This document shows, in pieces, positions 17,898-25,773 of a DNA stretch of 64,000 nucleotides. Position numbers and translations under genes: made by a program. The first letter of the stretch is position 1; each line of letters starts with the position of its first letter. Source of the stretch: Planococcus shixiaomingii (GTDB lineage: Bacteria; Bacillota; Bacilli; Bacillales_A; Planococcaceae); NCBI RefSeq assembly GCF_030413615.1, contig NZ_CP129236.1:418001-482000 (forward strand), given 5' to 3'. The notes beneath the pieces were generated by a model. That model saw only the letters and a program-made list of their open reading frames with translations, was not told the origin of the DNA and did no database searches.

Positions 17898-18206
17898 ATG
17901 TTCGTGCAAATGAAACGAATTGTTGTAAAAGAAGGGTTTTCTGAACCTGTTCTCGCTAAGTTTTCGGGTGAAGGCAAACTTGAAAAACAACCTGGCTATA
18001 TCGACCGGACTGTTCTTAAGAAAAATGTACGGCGTGGAGATGAAGAAATCATCATCTATGTGCGGTGGGAATCCGAAAGCGACTGGAAGAATTGGGAGAA
18101 ACATCCCGACCATATCGCTGGCCATAAAGCCAATATCGGTAAACCGAAGCCGGATCATCTTATCGAATCTTCTCAAACCACCTATCATGTACATGCTGTA
18201 AGATAA
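17898..18206 (+). CDS. hmoA: Heme-degrading monooxygenase HmoA
   Basis: ABM-fold heme oxygenase of the IsdG type that opens heme to release iron. The 102 residues begin MFVQMKRIVVKEGF and contain NVRRGDEEIIIYVRWESE, WKNWEKHPDHIAGHKAN and GKPKPD, the same pattern I recall for B. subtilis HmoA. The heme-ligand histidine is expected in the DHIAGH segment. It follows yclQ by 18 bases without a terminator, so it should share the Fur-controlled transcript: siderophore iron and heme iron acquired together. The HrtBA-like heme exporter lies downstream. Confidence 0.87.
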   Translation: MFVQMKRIVVKEGFSEPVLAKFSGEGKLEKQPGYIDRTVLKKNVRRGDEEIIIYVRWESESDWKNWEKHPDHIAGHKANIGKPKPDHLIESSQTTYHVHAVR

Positions 18207-18237
18207 AAAAGCGAACCCTCCATGGGTTCGCTTTTTA
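18205..18237 (+). terminator. Terminator of the yclNOPQ-hmoA operon
   Basis: AAAAAAGCGAACCC / GGGTTCGCTTTTT with loop TCCAT, at the hmoA stop. Confidence 0.88.
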
Positions 18238-18240
18238 ATT

Positions 18241-18443
18241 TTATATAAGTTAAACGAATTATTTTAGCTGCTGATATTCCGAAAAACAACTCCGAAGACC
18301 CTTTGCTCCTGTGCTCAGGCACTACGGAATTTGATGAGAAAAGTAGGGAAACTGATAGTTAAGAACTTCCTTAGCGACGGTGCTTAGCCCAAAGCAACCG
18401 GAGCAAATTGTAAAAGCTAATTTCTCTAGTTCACTATATATAC
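18241..18443 (-). mobile_element. MITE-like repeat element, copy 1 (reverse orientation)
   Basis: Non-coding element between the hmoA terminator and the hrtB promoter. The left end TTATATAAGTTAAAC and right end (read inverted) TATATATAGTGAACTA form imperfect terminal inverted repeats ending in TTAGC on both sides. Internally it shares GATATTCCG near one end and GCCCAAAGCAACCGGAGC near the other with copies at 28.4 and 39.5 kb. No transposase. No clear target duplication. Confidence 0.65.
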
Positions 18444-18466
18444 AGTAAATTAAATATTTTTTTAGA

Positions 18467-18514
18467 TTTTGTATAACTATAGTATATGTTTTGTATATTC
18501 GAATCTGCTACAAT
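18467..18514 (+). promoter_or_regulatory. hrtB promoter region with direct repeat
   Basis: TTTTGTATA occurs at 18467-18475 and again at 18489-18497, a 22-bp spacing or about two helical turns, upstream of a -10 TACAAT (18509-18514) with only a weak -35. This arrangement suits an activator such as the heme sensor HssR, which binds direct repeats upstream of hrt genes. The sequence is not the S. aureus HssR site, so the regulator is inference. Confidence 0.4.
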
Positions 18515-18556
18515 TGAAGTACGGAAAAGCACACTATAGAATCGGGAAGTGACAAT

Positions 18557-19624
18557 ATGTTTTTAGCCTGGAACGAAATCAAAAGAAATAAGCTGCGATT
18601 TGTTTTAATAATAGGCGTGCTGATGCTGGTGTCTTACTTGGTTTTCTTCTTGTCAGGCTTGGCAAACGGATTAGCAAGCTTGAACAGGGAAGCGGTGGAT
18701 AAATGGGACGCTTCGGCAATTGTGCTGACGGAAGAATCCGATAAAAGCCTGCTTCAGTCAACGATGGCGATTGGCGAATTAGATACCATCGAAGCGGATG
18801 AAACGGCTGTGCTCGGCCAAATAAACGCCATCGCCCAAACAGGTGATAAAAAAGCCAACGTCTCTATTTTCGGGATAGAAAGAGATGGATTCATCATGCC
18901 GGTTGTCACAGAAGGGGAGGAATTCTCTCAAGAAAACGAAGTCATTGCAGCGGATGCGTTAAAAGAAGACGGCTTTAAATTAGGGGATACGCTGAAGTTG
19001 TCTTCTACTGATGAAAGCTTGACCATTGTCGGTTTCACTGATGAAGCAAGGTTTAACGCGGCGCCAGTGCTTTATGGCGACTTAGCTACTTTCCAGCGAG
19101 TTAAGTTTGGCGAAGGGGCGGCGGAGAACGAGGATCAAATCAATGGCATTGTCGTTCGAACTGATGATGTATCGAATATTACCAGCAACAAGGAGTTGGA
19201 ATCGATTGAATCTGAAACGTTCATCGAAAATTTGCCGGGTTACACAGAGCAGAGCTTGACGTTGAACTTCATGATTTATTTTCTGTTTGTCATTTCCTCC
19301 GTTATCGTCGCGATATTCTTGTACGTTTTAACTGTGCAGAAAATAAGCATGTTCGGCGTCATGAAAGCGCAGGGGATTCCAAGCGGTTATCTGGCTCGTT
19401 CGGTCATTGCCCAAACATTTATCCTGGCGGCAGTAGGAGTGGTGGTCGGCTTTATCTTGACCTTGATTTCGGGGGCGTTCCTGCCGGCTGCTGTTCCAGT
19501 GGCATTCGATATTTTTACGATGATCATTTACGGTCTTATATTAATAGCGGTGGCTATCCTTGGTGCCGTTTTCTCGGTTCTAACGATTGTCAAAATAGAC
19601 CCGTTAAAAGCGATTGGAGGTTAA
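18557..19624 (+). CDS. hrtB: ABC exporter permease, HrtB-like (heme export)
   Basis: MacB/FtsX-fold permease; the closest plan I recognise is HrtB, which with HrtA removes excess heme from the membrane. The 355 residues have one N-terminal membrane segment (about 15-38), an extracellular domain to about 225 and three C-terminal segments. Family pieces are WNEIKRNKLRFVLIIG, VLTVQKISMFGVMKAQGIP and the C-terminal KIDPLKAIGG. It ends 3 bases before the ATPase gene. Location downstream of hmoA supports a heme role, but a different hydrophobic substrate is possible. Confidence 0.75.
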   Translation: MFLAWNEIKRNKLRFVLIIGVLMLVSYLVFFLSGLANGLASLNREAVDKWDASAIVLTEESDKSLLQSTMAIGELDTIEADETAVLGQINAIAQTGDKKANVSIFGIERDGFIMPVVTEGEEFSQENEVIAADALKEDGFKLGDTLKLSSTDESLTIVGFTDEARFNAAPVLYGDLATFQRVKFGEGAAENEDQINGIVVRTDDVSNITSNKELESIESETFIENLPGYTEQSLTLNFMIYFLFVISSVIVAIFLYVLTVQKISMFGVMKAQGIPSGYLARSVIAQTFILAAVGVVVGFILTLISGAFLPAAVPVAFDIFTMIIYGLILIAVAILGAVFSVLTIVKIDPLKAIGG

Positions 19625-19627
19625 ATA

Positions 19628-20311
19628 ATGATGGTCTTAGAAATGACTGGAGTCAAAAAAACATTTGGCAGTGGCCATAAACAAGTGGACGCGCTGAAAG
19701 AAACGAATTTCGAAGCGAACAAAGGGGAGCTGATTGCTGTAATCGGGCCGTCAGGTTCAGGGAAAAGCACCTTTTTGACAATTGCCGGCGGCCTTTTATC
19801 GCCGACTAGCGGTGAAATTTTGATCAACAATAAAAGCTTGAGCCGCTTGAATGAAAAACAACGCTCAAAAATCCGCTTGAAAGAAATTGGGTTTATTCTG
19901 CAGGCGTCAAACTTGGTTCCATTTCTGACAATGGAAAAGCAATTGGATTTATTGGATAAAGTGAAAAAAGGCAATATGACCAAAACTGAGCGAGAGCAGC
20001 TTTATGAAGATTTAGGCATTAGTGACCTTCGCGATAAATACCCGTCTGATTTATCCGGAGGAGAACGCCAGCGGGTGGCAATTGCGAAAGCGATTTACAG
20101 CAATCCTTCCATTATCCTGGCTGATGAGCCGACTGCGTCACTTGATTCGGATCGGGCTTATGAAGTGATGGAATTGCTGCAAAGCGAAACAAAAAACAAA
20201 AACACGACAACGATAGTCGTGACACACGATACGCGGCTGATCCATTATTGCGATAAAGTATACCGCATGACAGATGGTATTTTGGCACTTGAAAACCAGC
20301 CCGTAACTTGA
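19628..20311 (+). CDS. hrtA: ABC exporter ATPase, HrtA-like
   Basis: LolD/MacB-type ATPase pairing with the HrtB-like permease. The 227 residues show Walker A GPSGSGKST, the Q-loop FILQASNLVPFLT, signature LSGGERQRVAIAKAI, Walker B IILADEPTASLD and switch VVTHDTRL. TTGGAGG sits 7 bases before the first ATG, inside the end of hrtB, so the two are coupled. Followed by a terminator. Confidence 0.78.
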   Translation: MMVLEMTGVKKTFGSGHKQVDALKETNFEANKGELIAVIGPSGSGKSTFLTIAGGLLSPTSGEILINNKSLSRLNEKQRSKIRLKEIGFILQASNLVPFLTMEKQLDLLDKVKKGNMTKTEREQLYEDLGISDLRDKYPSDLSGGERQRVAIAKAIYSNPSIILADEPTASLDSDRAYEVMELLQSETKNKNTTTIVVTHDTRLIHYCDKVYRMTDGILALENQPVT

Positions 20312-20315
20312 AATG

Positions 20316-20361
20316 AAAAACGACCCTCTTTTTTGTGCAATGCGCAAAAGGGAGGGTTTTT
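20316..20361 (+). terminator. hrtBA terminator
   Basis: ACGACCCTCTTTTTT and its imperfect complement AAAAGGGAGGGT around a TGTGCAATGCGC core, then TTTTTGC. Confidence 0.75.
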
Positions 20362-20437
20362 GCTTGTCAGTTGCTAAGGGCATTTAGCGTTTTCTTCGGG
20401 TAATTAAAAAAATTAGGTTATAATTGAGGGAAAGTTC

Positions 20438-21076
20438 ATGCGAGAGAAGGTGAGAGTTATCAAACTTGTATTCTATCCGCTTGGAATGGCAACTTTAATC
20501 GCTTTTTTTGCAATTCTTATCACGTTTCCGAGTGTGCAATTTCGGCAGATTGACATAGCAGCTTTTGAATTGCTCGGAGGAAATTCCTTTGTGGATGGCT
20601 TGTCACTGCTTGGAGATCAATGGGTGATTATGACAATTAGTGTTTCTTTAATCGTGTATTTATGGATTCATCGGAAAAATTACCGCGGCATGTTATTTGT
20701 ATTTTTAACGGCGGGTGTAGGGAATGTGTTAAATCAGTTGCTGAAGCGCATCTATGACCGCGAACGGCCGGATTTTCCGCACGGGTTGGAAAGCTTCAGT
20801 TTTCCGTCGGGCCACGCAATGGTCGGTCTACTATACCTTTTTACAGTGGCTTACTTTATGGCCGAAAACATTGCTTCCAAATCAGGGAAGTGGCTTGTGT
20901 GGGGAGTGGCTGCTGCCCTTGCCTTGGGAGTTGGGTTGTCTCGGGTAGCGGGAGGCGAACATTATTTTTCAGACGTCTTGGCCGGCTGGTGTGCAGGCTA
21001 TTCATGGTTTATTGCTATCGCGGTGTGGTATGAAACGCGTGAACGACTTTACAGGAAACAGATGCATAACGAATAA
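20438..21076 (+). CDS. PAP2-family phosphatase (lipid phosphatase)
   Basis: Membrane phosphatase of the PAP2 superfamily, acting on phosphatidylglycerol phosphate, undecaprenyl pyrophosphate or similar lipids. The 212-residue product has six hydrophobic segments and the three signature motifs: KRIYDRERP, PSGH, and SRVAGGEHYFSD with the catalytic histidine. GAGGG lies before the ATG. Substrate cannot be told from sequence. It ends at a terminator shared with the convergent amt gene. Confidence 0.87.
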   Translation: MREKVRVIKLVFYPLGMATLIAFFAILITFPSVQFRQIDIAAFELLGGNSFVDGLSLLGDQWVIMTISVSLIVYLWIHRKNYRGMLFVFLTAGVGNVLNQLLKRIYDRERPDFPHGLESFSFPSGHAMVGLLYLFTVAYFMAENIASKSGKWLVWGVAAALALGVGLSRVAGGEHYFSDVLAGWCAGYSWFIAIAVWYETRERLYRKQMHNE

Positions 21077-21110
21077 AAGGACTGTCCGACAAATCGGACA
21101 GTCCTTTTTT
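21074..21110. terminator. Bidirectional terminator, PAP2 gene and glnK-amt
   Basis: AAAAGGACTGTCCGA / TCGGACAGTCCTTTTTT with loop CAAA; A-rich on the left, T-rich on the right. Confidence 0.88.
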
Positions 21111-21125
21111 CGTTTGAGCTCTGAC

Positions 21126-22409
21126 TTATAATTTTTGGACAGAAGGATTATCTCCCAGTTGGTTGAGCCGCGCGGCGAAACTTTGATCGGCAGCAGGACC
21201 TGTTCCTCTTAAGACGTCTTGCATCGAGTAAGCTTGGGAGCCGTGTTCCGTGAAGTCCAATCCGGTTTCTTCATCTTCAGTGGTAACACGAAGCGGAACG
21301 AAGATGCTGATAACAGCGAGAGAGAAACTAGCCATCACGGTAGTCCAGGCGATAACTGCTAGAATGCCGACAGTTTGGATGCCTACCATTTCACTGCTGC
21401 CACCGTATAATAGGCCGTTTGTTGTGTCGAATAATCCAACGGCAAACGTTCCCCATAAACCGACAATCCCGTGTACAGAAATGGCGCCGACTGGATCATC
21501 TACACGGATTTTCGAATCAAGTATGCGAATGCTTTCCGTCATGATCACGCCGGCGATCAATCCGATGATCATTGAACCGATAAGCGAGACGTTCGCACAA
21601 CCGGCGGTGATTCCCACCAATCCACTCAAAGCGCCGTTTAATGTTAAAGAGGCGTCAAGCCGGCCGTACCTAAAACGAGTGTAAGCGGCTGTTGATAAAA
21701 CACCTGCTGAAGCGGCAAGCAGGGTCTTGGCGATAATAGGCGGAACCAAGGCTGGGTCTGCCGCCAAAGTGCTGGCACCGTTAAACCCGAACCAGCCTAC
21801 CCAAAGAATGAAGACCCCTAAAGCGCCGAGCGGCAAATTGTGGCCTGGAATGGTATTGACCGTTTTTCCAGAATATTTACCGATCCTTGGGCCGATTTTC
21901 CAAGCGGCAATAAAAGCGGCAACGCCTCCGGTCAAGTGGACAACTGTAGAGCCGGCAAAATCGACAAACCCTAGTTGGGAAAGCCAACCGCCGCCCCAGA
22001 CCCAATGTCCGACCACGGGGTAAATGACTAACGTCATGGCTACCGTCAACCAAATATATGCGGACAATTTCATGCGTTCAGCGACAGCTCCTGAAATGAT
22101 GGTGGCGCATGTTGCAGCAAAAACGGCTTGGAAAACGAAAAAGCCAATATCATCCCGGCCTAAAAGTGCAAATCCTTCAGTACCGAAAAGTCCAAAAGCG
22201 GAGGGACCGAACATAAGCGCAAAACCTACGAAGAAATAAAGAATGGCGCCAATAGCGACAGTCAACAAATTTTTCATCAAAATATTCAATGTGTTTTTAG
22301 AACGCGTAAATCCTGTTTCAACCATTGAAAAGCCGGCATGCATAAAGAACACAAGAATAGACCCCAACATCACCCACAACATATCAACTGAACTTTGAAC
22401 TGCTTCCAT
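21126..22409 (-). CDS. amt: Ammonium transporter Amt
   Basis: Trimeric ammonia/ammonium channel of the Amt/Rh family. The 427 residues have eleven hydrophobic segments and family motifs AGFSMVETGFTRSKN, FQAVFAATCATIISGAVAERMK, VVHLTGGVAAFIAAWK, LPLGALGVFILWVGWFGFNGAS and DDPVGAISVHGIVGLWG; the pore histidines lie in the first and last groups of these. It lies 12 bases downstream of glnK, whose product plugs the channel when nitrogen is plentiful. In B. subtilis the order is amt first (nrgA-nrgB); here the PII gene leads. Confidence 0.93.
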   Translation of the reverse strand: MEAVQSSVDMLWVMLGSILVFFMHAGFSMVETGFTRSKNTLNILMKNLLTVAIGAILYFFVGFALMFGPSAFGLFGTEGFALLGRDDIGFFVFQAVFAATCATIISGAVAERMKLSAYIWLTVAMTLVIYPVVGHWVWGGGWLSQLGFVDFAGSTVVHLTGGVAAFIAAWKIGPRIGKYSGKTVNTIPGHNLPLGALGVFILWVGWFGFNGASTLAADPALVPPIIAKTLLAASAGVLSTAAYTRFRYGRLDASLTLNGALSGLVGITAGCANVSLIGSMIIGLIAGVIMTESIRILDSKIRVDDPVGAISVHGIVGLWGTFAVGLFDTTNGLLYGGSSEMVGIQTVGILAVIAWTTVMASFSLAVISIFVPLRVTTEDEETGLDFTEHGSQAYSMQDVLRGTGPAADQSFAARLNQLGDNPSVQKL

Positions 22410-22421
22410 TTAATTTCCCCC

Positions 22422-22763
22422 TTAACCGACGGCGATCGCGCCGCGTTCTCTAGTTCGGATTCGAATTGCTTCTTCAACTGGCAAGATGAAAATCTTGCCA
22501 TCACCTACTTGTCCTGTAGAAGCGTATTGCAACAATGCCTCAATGATGTCTTCTACTTTGTTGTCTTCGACTACCATTTCAAGTTTGAGCTTTGGAGAAA
22601 ATTCCATGGTGTATGCATTCCCGCGAAATAAACCTACCCGGCCTTCTTGTTTGCCAATCCCAGCAATTTCCGTAACGGTAAGCCCATCGATTCCTTCAAG
22701 AGCCAACGCTTGGCGAACATCTGCAAAAACGGATGGACGAATAATCGTTTCAATTTTTTTCAT
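22422..22763 (-). CDS. glnK: Nitrogen regulatory PII protein GlnK
   Basis: Trimeric signal protein that senses 2-oxoglutarate and ATP/ADP and controls the Amt channel and, in Bacillus, TnrA. The 113 residues match the family: MKKIETIIRP start, T-loop GIGKQEGRVGLFRGNAYTM with Tyr51 retained, B-loop STGQVGDGKIFILPVEEAIRIRT. AGGAGG precedes the ATG. First gene of the glnK-amt operon, behind a promoter with TnrA-like sites. Confidence 0.92.
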   Translation of the reverse strand: MKKIETIIRPSVFADVRQALALEGIDGLTVTEIAGIGKQEGRVGLFRGNAYTMEFSPKLKLEMVVEDNKVEDIIEALLQYASTGQVGDGKIFILPVEEAIRIRTRERGAIAVG

Positions 22764-22794
22764 GCTCTTTCCTCCTTATGTTAGGTTTGTTAAC

Positions 22795-22823
22795 ATGATA
22801 ATCAAAGTATTCTGAAAATGCAA
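22795..22823 (-). promoter_or_regulatory. glnK-amt promoter
   Basis: On the minus strand: TTGCAT (22818-22823), 17-bp spacer, TATCAT (22795-22800). Confidence 0.7.
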
Positions 22824-22840
22824 GCTTTTATTTAATTTTA

Positions 22841-22857
22841 TGTCAGAAAAACTAACA
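22841..22857. promoter_or_regulatory. TnrA-like operator upstream of glnK
   Basis: TGTCAGAAAAACTAACA fits the 17-bp GlnR/TnrA consensus TGTNANAWWWTMTNACA at all but one fixed position. Its centre is about 60 bases upstream of the predicted start. A weaker copy, TGTTAGGTTTGTTAACA (22779-22795), covers the predicted start. Activation under nitrogen limitation is the expected outcome. Confidence 0.7.
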
Positions 22858-22894
22858 TATAATTTTATGCTAAAATAAATTAAGAGGTGATTCT

Positions 22895-23539
22895 ATGTAC
22901 AAAATCTCAGAAGAGCTAGCAGCTTTAGGGAAAAAACGCATCGAAGGCTTTCCGGTAGAGGGTTTTGTCCGAGGAAGCGGCCCTAGAAATCCAGCGCTTA
23001 TGTTAGTGGGGGAAGCGCCAGGGGAAAATGAAGTGCAAACCGGCATACCATTTACGGGCAGGGCAGGAAAAGAACTGATGGCTTCTTTGGCCAGCATCGG
23101 TTTGGCCAGGGAAGATGTATATATAACAAGTGCTGTTCGCAGCCGCCCTTATAAATGGGGACAGAAAAAAGAACGCAACGGTGAAATAACCGAACGAAAG
23201 TACAACCGGGCTCCGACAAAAAAAGAAATTATTGCCCATGCGCCTATTTTAGACACGGAAATTCAGGATATTCATCCGCCTATCATTGTGACTCTTGGAA
23301 ATATCGGCTTGCAGCGGCTGATCGGCCCGCAAGCAAAAGTTACTCAACTCCACGGTGTCTTGATAGAAACGCCGATATTGGTGTGGAACGAAGAAGCGCA
23401 GAGCTTTGAACCTTCCCGCCGCCACTACCACGTGTTTCCAACTTTCCACCCGGCAAGTGTGTTTTATAACCCGCCAGTACGGGCGTTGAAAGAAGATGAT
23501 TGGCTAAGGCTGGGGGATTTGCTGCATTTAAAAAAGTGA
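22895..23539 (+). CDS. Uracil-DNA glycosylase superfamily protein without the Fe-S cysteines
   Basis: Probable DNA repair glycosylase. The 214-residue product has the family 4-like motif VGEAPGENEVQTGIPFTGRAG (about 38-58) and a C-terminal FHPASVF (about 188) in place of the family 4 HPA motif. It has no cysteine at all, so the [4Fe-4S] cluster that defines family 4 is absent. An insertion rich in K, R and E (QKKERNGEITERKYNRAP) interrupts the middle. GAGGTG precedes the ATG. Activity on uracil is inference. It is divergent from glnK. Confidence 0.78.
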   Translation: MYKISEELAALGKKRIEGFPVEGFVRGSGPRNPALMLVGEAPGENEVQTGIPFTGRAGKELMASLASIGLAREDVYITSAVRSRPYKWGQKKERNGEITERKYNRAPTKKEIIAHAPILDTEIQDIHPPIIVTLGNIGLQRLIGPQAKVTQLHGVLIETPILVWNEEAQSFEPSRRHYHVFPTFHPASVFYNPPVRALKEDDWLRLGDLLHLKK

Positions 23540-23654
23540 CGTTCAAAACCTATGTTGTCGATTTTGAGGAGAGCCGAGGCTTTCCTTTTTTCTTGTGAAA
23601 AGGAAAGTTAGTGAAAGAAGTGAAAAATCGAAAATCTTTCTGCGATGAAAAAAG

Positions 23655-23683
23655 TTGCTCTAAGGAAACTTATGCCGTACAAT
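23655..23683 (+). promoter_or_regulatory. Promoter of the ZIP transporter gene
   Basis: TTGCTC (23655-23660), 17-bp spacer, TACAAT (23678-23683). The 115 bases before it hold only an A/T-rich hairpin (CTTTCCTTTT / AAAAGGAAAG) that may end the glycosylase transcript. Confidence 0.6.
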
Positions 23684-23719
23684 AATTATATTCAAGTGTA
23701 ACGGAAAGAAGATGGTGCT

Positions 23720-24529
23720 ATGGATAATGGAGTTTTATTTGCACTAGGATTGACGGTGTTTGCGGGGCTTGCAACCGGAATTGGGAGCTTAATCGCCTTT
23801 TTTGCATCGCGGACCAATACGAAGTTCCTGTCAGTTTCGCTCGGCTTTTCCGCAGGAGTCATGATTTACGTATCGATGGTTGAGATTTTCGTTAAAGCGA
23901 AAACTGCTTTGACCGGGGCCCATGGAGAGTCGATGGGCTATTGGCTAACAATCGCCGGCTTTTTTGGCGGCATGATTTTCATGGCGGCGTTGGATCGGAT
24001 TTTGCCGTCATTAGAGAATCCGCATGAGGTCAAGACCATTGAGGATTTGGATGCCGGACCAACCAATGACCAGTATGCGCATTTGCGGAAGATGGGTATT
24101 TTTACAGCGTTAGCCATTGCCATTCATAATTTTCCGGAAGGCATTGCAACATTTATGTCTGCTATTCAAGACCCGAATCTTGGTATAGCAATTGCTATTG
24201 CGGTTGCCATCCACAACATTCCGGAGGGGATTGCGGTATCGGTGCCGATTTATTACGCAACAGGCAGCCGGAAAAAAGCCTTTCAATACAGTGTTTTGTC
24301 TGGTATTTCAGAGCCGATTGGTGCGATTGCGGCATGGCTGATTTTGATGCCGTTCATGAGCGATACATTGTTCGGAGTTATCTTTGCTGGGGTGGCTGGC
24401 ATTATGGTGTTTATATCCCTTGATGAATTGCTGCCGGCAGCAAAACGCTACGACGAAGCCCATTTATCCATTTACGGCTTAGTGGCGGGCATGGCTGTCA
24501 TGGCCGTCAGCTTGGTACTGATCGTTTAA
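23720..24529 (+). CDS. ZIP-family metal transporter (ZupT-like)
   Basis: Membrane transporter for zinc or related divalent cations. The 269 residues have eight hydrophobic segments; segments IV and V carry the metal-binding motifs HNFPEG and HNIPEG, diagnostic for ZIP/ZupT, and a conserved GISEPIGA follows. A possible cytoplasmic loop lies at about 98-120. It has its own promoter and ends in a hairpin whose 3' arm carries the next gene's ribosome site. Metal specificity is not visible. Confidence 0.87.
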   Translation: MDNGVLFALGLTVFAGLATGIGSLIAFFASRTNTKFLSVSLGFSAGVMIYVSMVEIFVKAKTALTGAHGESMGYWLTIAGFFGGMIFMAALDRILPSLENPHEVKTIEDLDAGPTNDQYAHLRKMGIFTALAIAIHNFPEGIATFMSAIQDPNLGIAIAIAVAIHNIPEGIAVSVPIYYATGSRKKAFQYSVLSGISEPIGAIAAWLILMPFMSDTLFGVIFAGVAGIMVFISLDELLPAAKRYDEAHLSIYGLVAGMAVMAVSLVLIV

Positions 24530-24541
24530 TAGCTGAAACTA

Positions 24542-24584
24542 AACGCCTCCTCGTCTCGTAAAAAGAGATAAGGAGGCGTTTTTA
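24542..24584 (+). terminator. Terminator hairpin that contains the next gene's ribosome site
   Basis: Stem AACGCCTCCTCGTCTC / GAGATAAGGAGGCGTT (two mismatches) with a 7-base loop and TTTTT. The AAGGAGG of the following gene lies in the 3' arm, with ATG 24586 nine bases after it. Transcripts entering from upstream would terminate or hide the ribosome site. Confidence 0.75.
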
Positions 24585-24585
24585 T

Positions 24586-25530
24586 ATGAACATCGAATTG
24601 ATTGAAAAAACGTATCAAGAAGTGGCGAAATCGCTCGGTTGGGCAGTAGATAAACGCATTTCATTAGCGGTGACCAACTTTTACTTAACGCGAAACCAAT
24701 CCTTCCCGGCTGCTGAACACGAAGAAACTTCAAAGGTCATCAAAAAAGCTGAGAGCTGGTTTTCTCCTTTGCAATATCATATGCACCATATCGCAGCGGC
24801 TTATTTGACGCTTGAGCCGGAACCGGCTGAAAACGGGTTAAAAATTCTCAATGAGAAGCAGCGGAAATTGAATGAAGCGGGATTTCGGAAAAGTTCATAC
24901 ACATATTTAGCAGCCTTGGTGATGGAAGAAGAACAAGAAGCTGTACAAGCGAAAGCACTTTACGAAGCGATGAGAAGTCGGCATAAATTTTTGACATCCA
25001 GCGAAGATGTTCCTTATGCGCTGTTGCTAGGCAGGCAGGGTGGAGCCGTCGAAGAAAGAGCCGCTACCATGAACACTTATTTTAAAGAATTGCGAGAGCG
25101 TGGCTTTTATATGGGCAACGAGTTGCAGTGGCTATCTCAAATTATGACATTCCGTTCTGCCGTTTATGACCCGCAAGTTGTAGGCAGGGTATTGGCAATA
25201 AAAGCGTTTTTCCAAAATGAAAAAGTTAAAATTCGGGGAACTCAGTACCCACTTTTAGGCTTTCTGGCAGTAGCTGAAGCGGACGGCAAAACTTTGCAAA
25301 AGATTGTAGAAGATACGAGGGAGCTGGAAAAGACGAAATTGTTTAAGTGGTACAAGGATCTCGCGCTTTCGACAGCTGTATTATATGCGATGCGCGATGC
25401 CGTGGCTAATCAAGATCTTTCCCGCGTCGCATTCTCTGGTTCTTTGGAAATGCTGATGCAAGCCCAGCAAGCGGCTATGATGGCGAGCATCAACACATCA
25501 ATTTCTGTTTCTGCCAATAACTCCTATTAA
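24586..25530 (+). CDS. DUF4003-family protein
   Basis: Soluble, mostly helical 314-residue protein resembling the DUF4003 family of Bacillales; function unknown. No catalytic motif or membrane segment is visible. The C-terminus (LEMLMQAQQAAMMASINTSISVSANNSY) is family-like, with a polar tail. Its ribosome site lies in a hairpin arm (see the preceding terminator). A repeat element begins exactly at its stop codon. Confidence 0.72.
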   Translation: MNIELIEKTYQEVAKSLGWAVDKRISLAVTNFYLTRNQSFPAAEHEETSKVIKKAESWFSPLQYHMHHIAAAYLTLEPEPAENGLKILNEKQRKLNEAGFRKSSYTYLAALVMEEEQEAVQAKALYEAMRSRHKFLTSSEDVPYALLLGRQGGAVEERAATMNTYFKELRERGFYMGNELQWLSQIMTFRSAVYDPQVVGRVLAIKAFFQNEKVKIRGTQYPLLGFLAVAEADGKTLQKIVEDTRELEKTKLFKWYKDLALSTAVLYAMRDAVANQDLSRVAFSGSLEMLMQAQQAAMMASINTSISVSANNSY

Positions 25531-25669
25531 ACTATGTATATGTTGAACTAAAGAAATTAACTTCTAAAACTTGCTTGGGCTGCTCTGGTCAAAGCAAAGA
25601 TCATTGTTCCTGTCTATGCTGTTTTGCGGCATACTACTAATGAGGAATAATTGATTTAACTTATATAAT
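25530..25669 (+). mobile_element. MITE-like repeat element, copy 2 (short, forward)
   Basis: About 140 bp, starting within the stop codon of the DUF4003 gene. The left end AACTATGTATATGTTGAACT is followed by AAAGAA; the right end, read inverted, is CATTATATAAGTTAAATC. It shares GCCGCAAAACAGC (inverted) with copy 3 and lacks most of the interior. Confidence 0.6.
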
Positions 25670-25696
25670 GAGAAAATTAGAACATTTTTAGATCGC

Positions 25697-25725
25697 TTGT
25701 CACCTATTTACTTGAAGAGTATAGT
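25697..25725 (+). promoter_or_regulatory. Promoter of the naiP-like gene
   Basis: TTGTCA (25697-25702), 17-bp spacer, TATAGT (25720-25725). Confidence 0.7.
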
Positions 25726-25729
25726 GGGG

Positions 25730-25761
25730 TGTAAAGACATTAGATTACATCTGTCAAGACA
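25730..25761. promoter_or_regulatory. Paired operator-like sites before the naiP-like gene
   Basis: TGTAAAGACA (25730-25739) and TGTCAAGACA (25752-25761) lie 22 bp apart, immediately downstream of the promoter. The second is a TGTC-NN-GACA palindrome. Such sites are compatible with a NiaR-type repressor of niacin genes; that link is inference. Confidence 0.45.
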
Positions 25762-25773
25762 AGGAGCGAAGAA

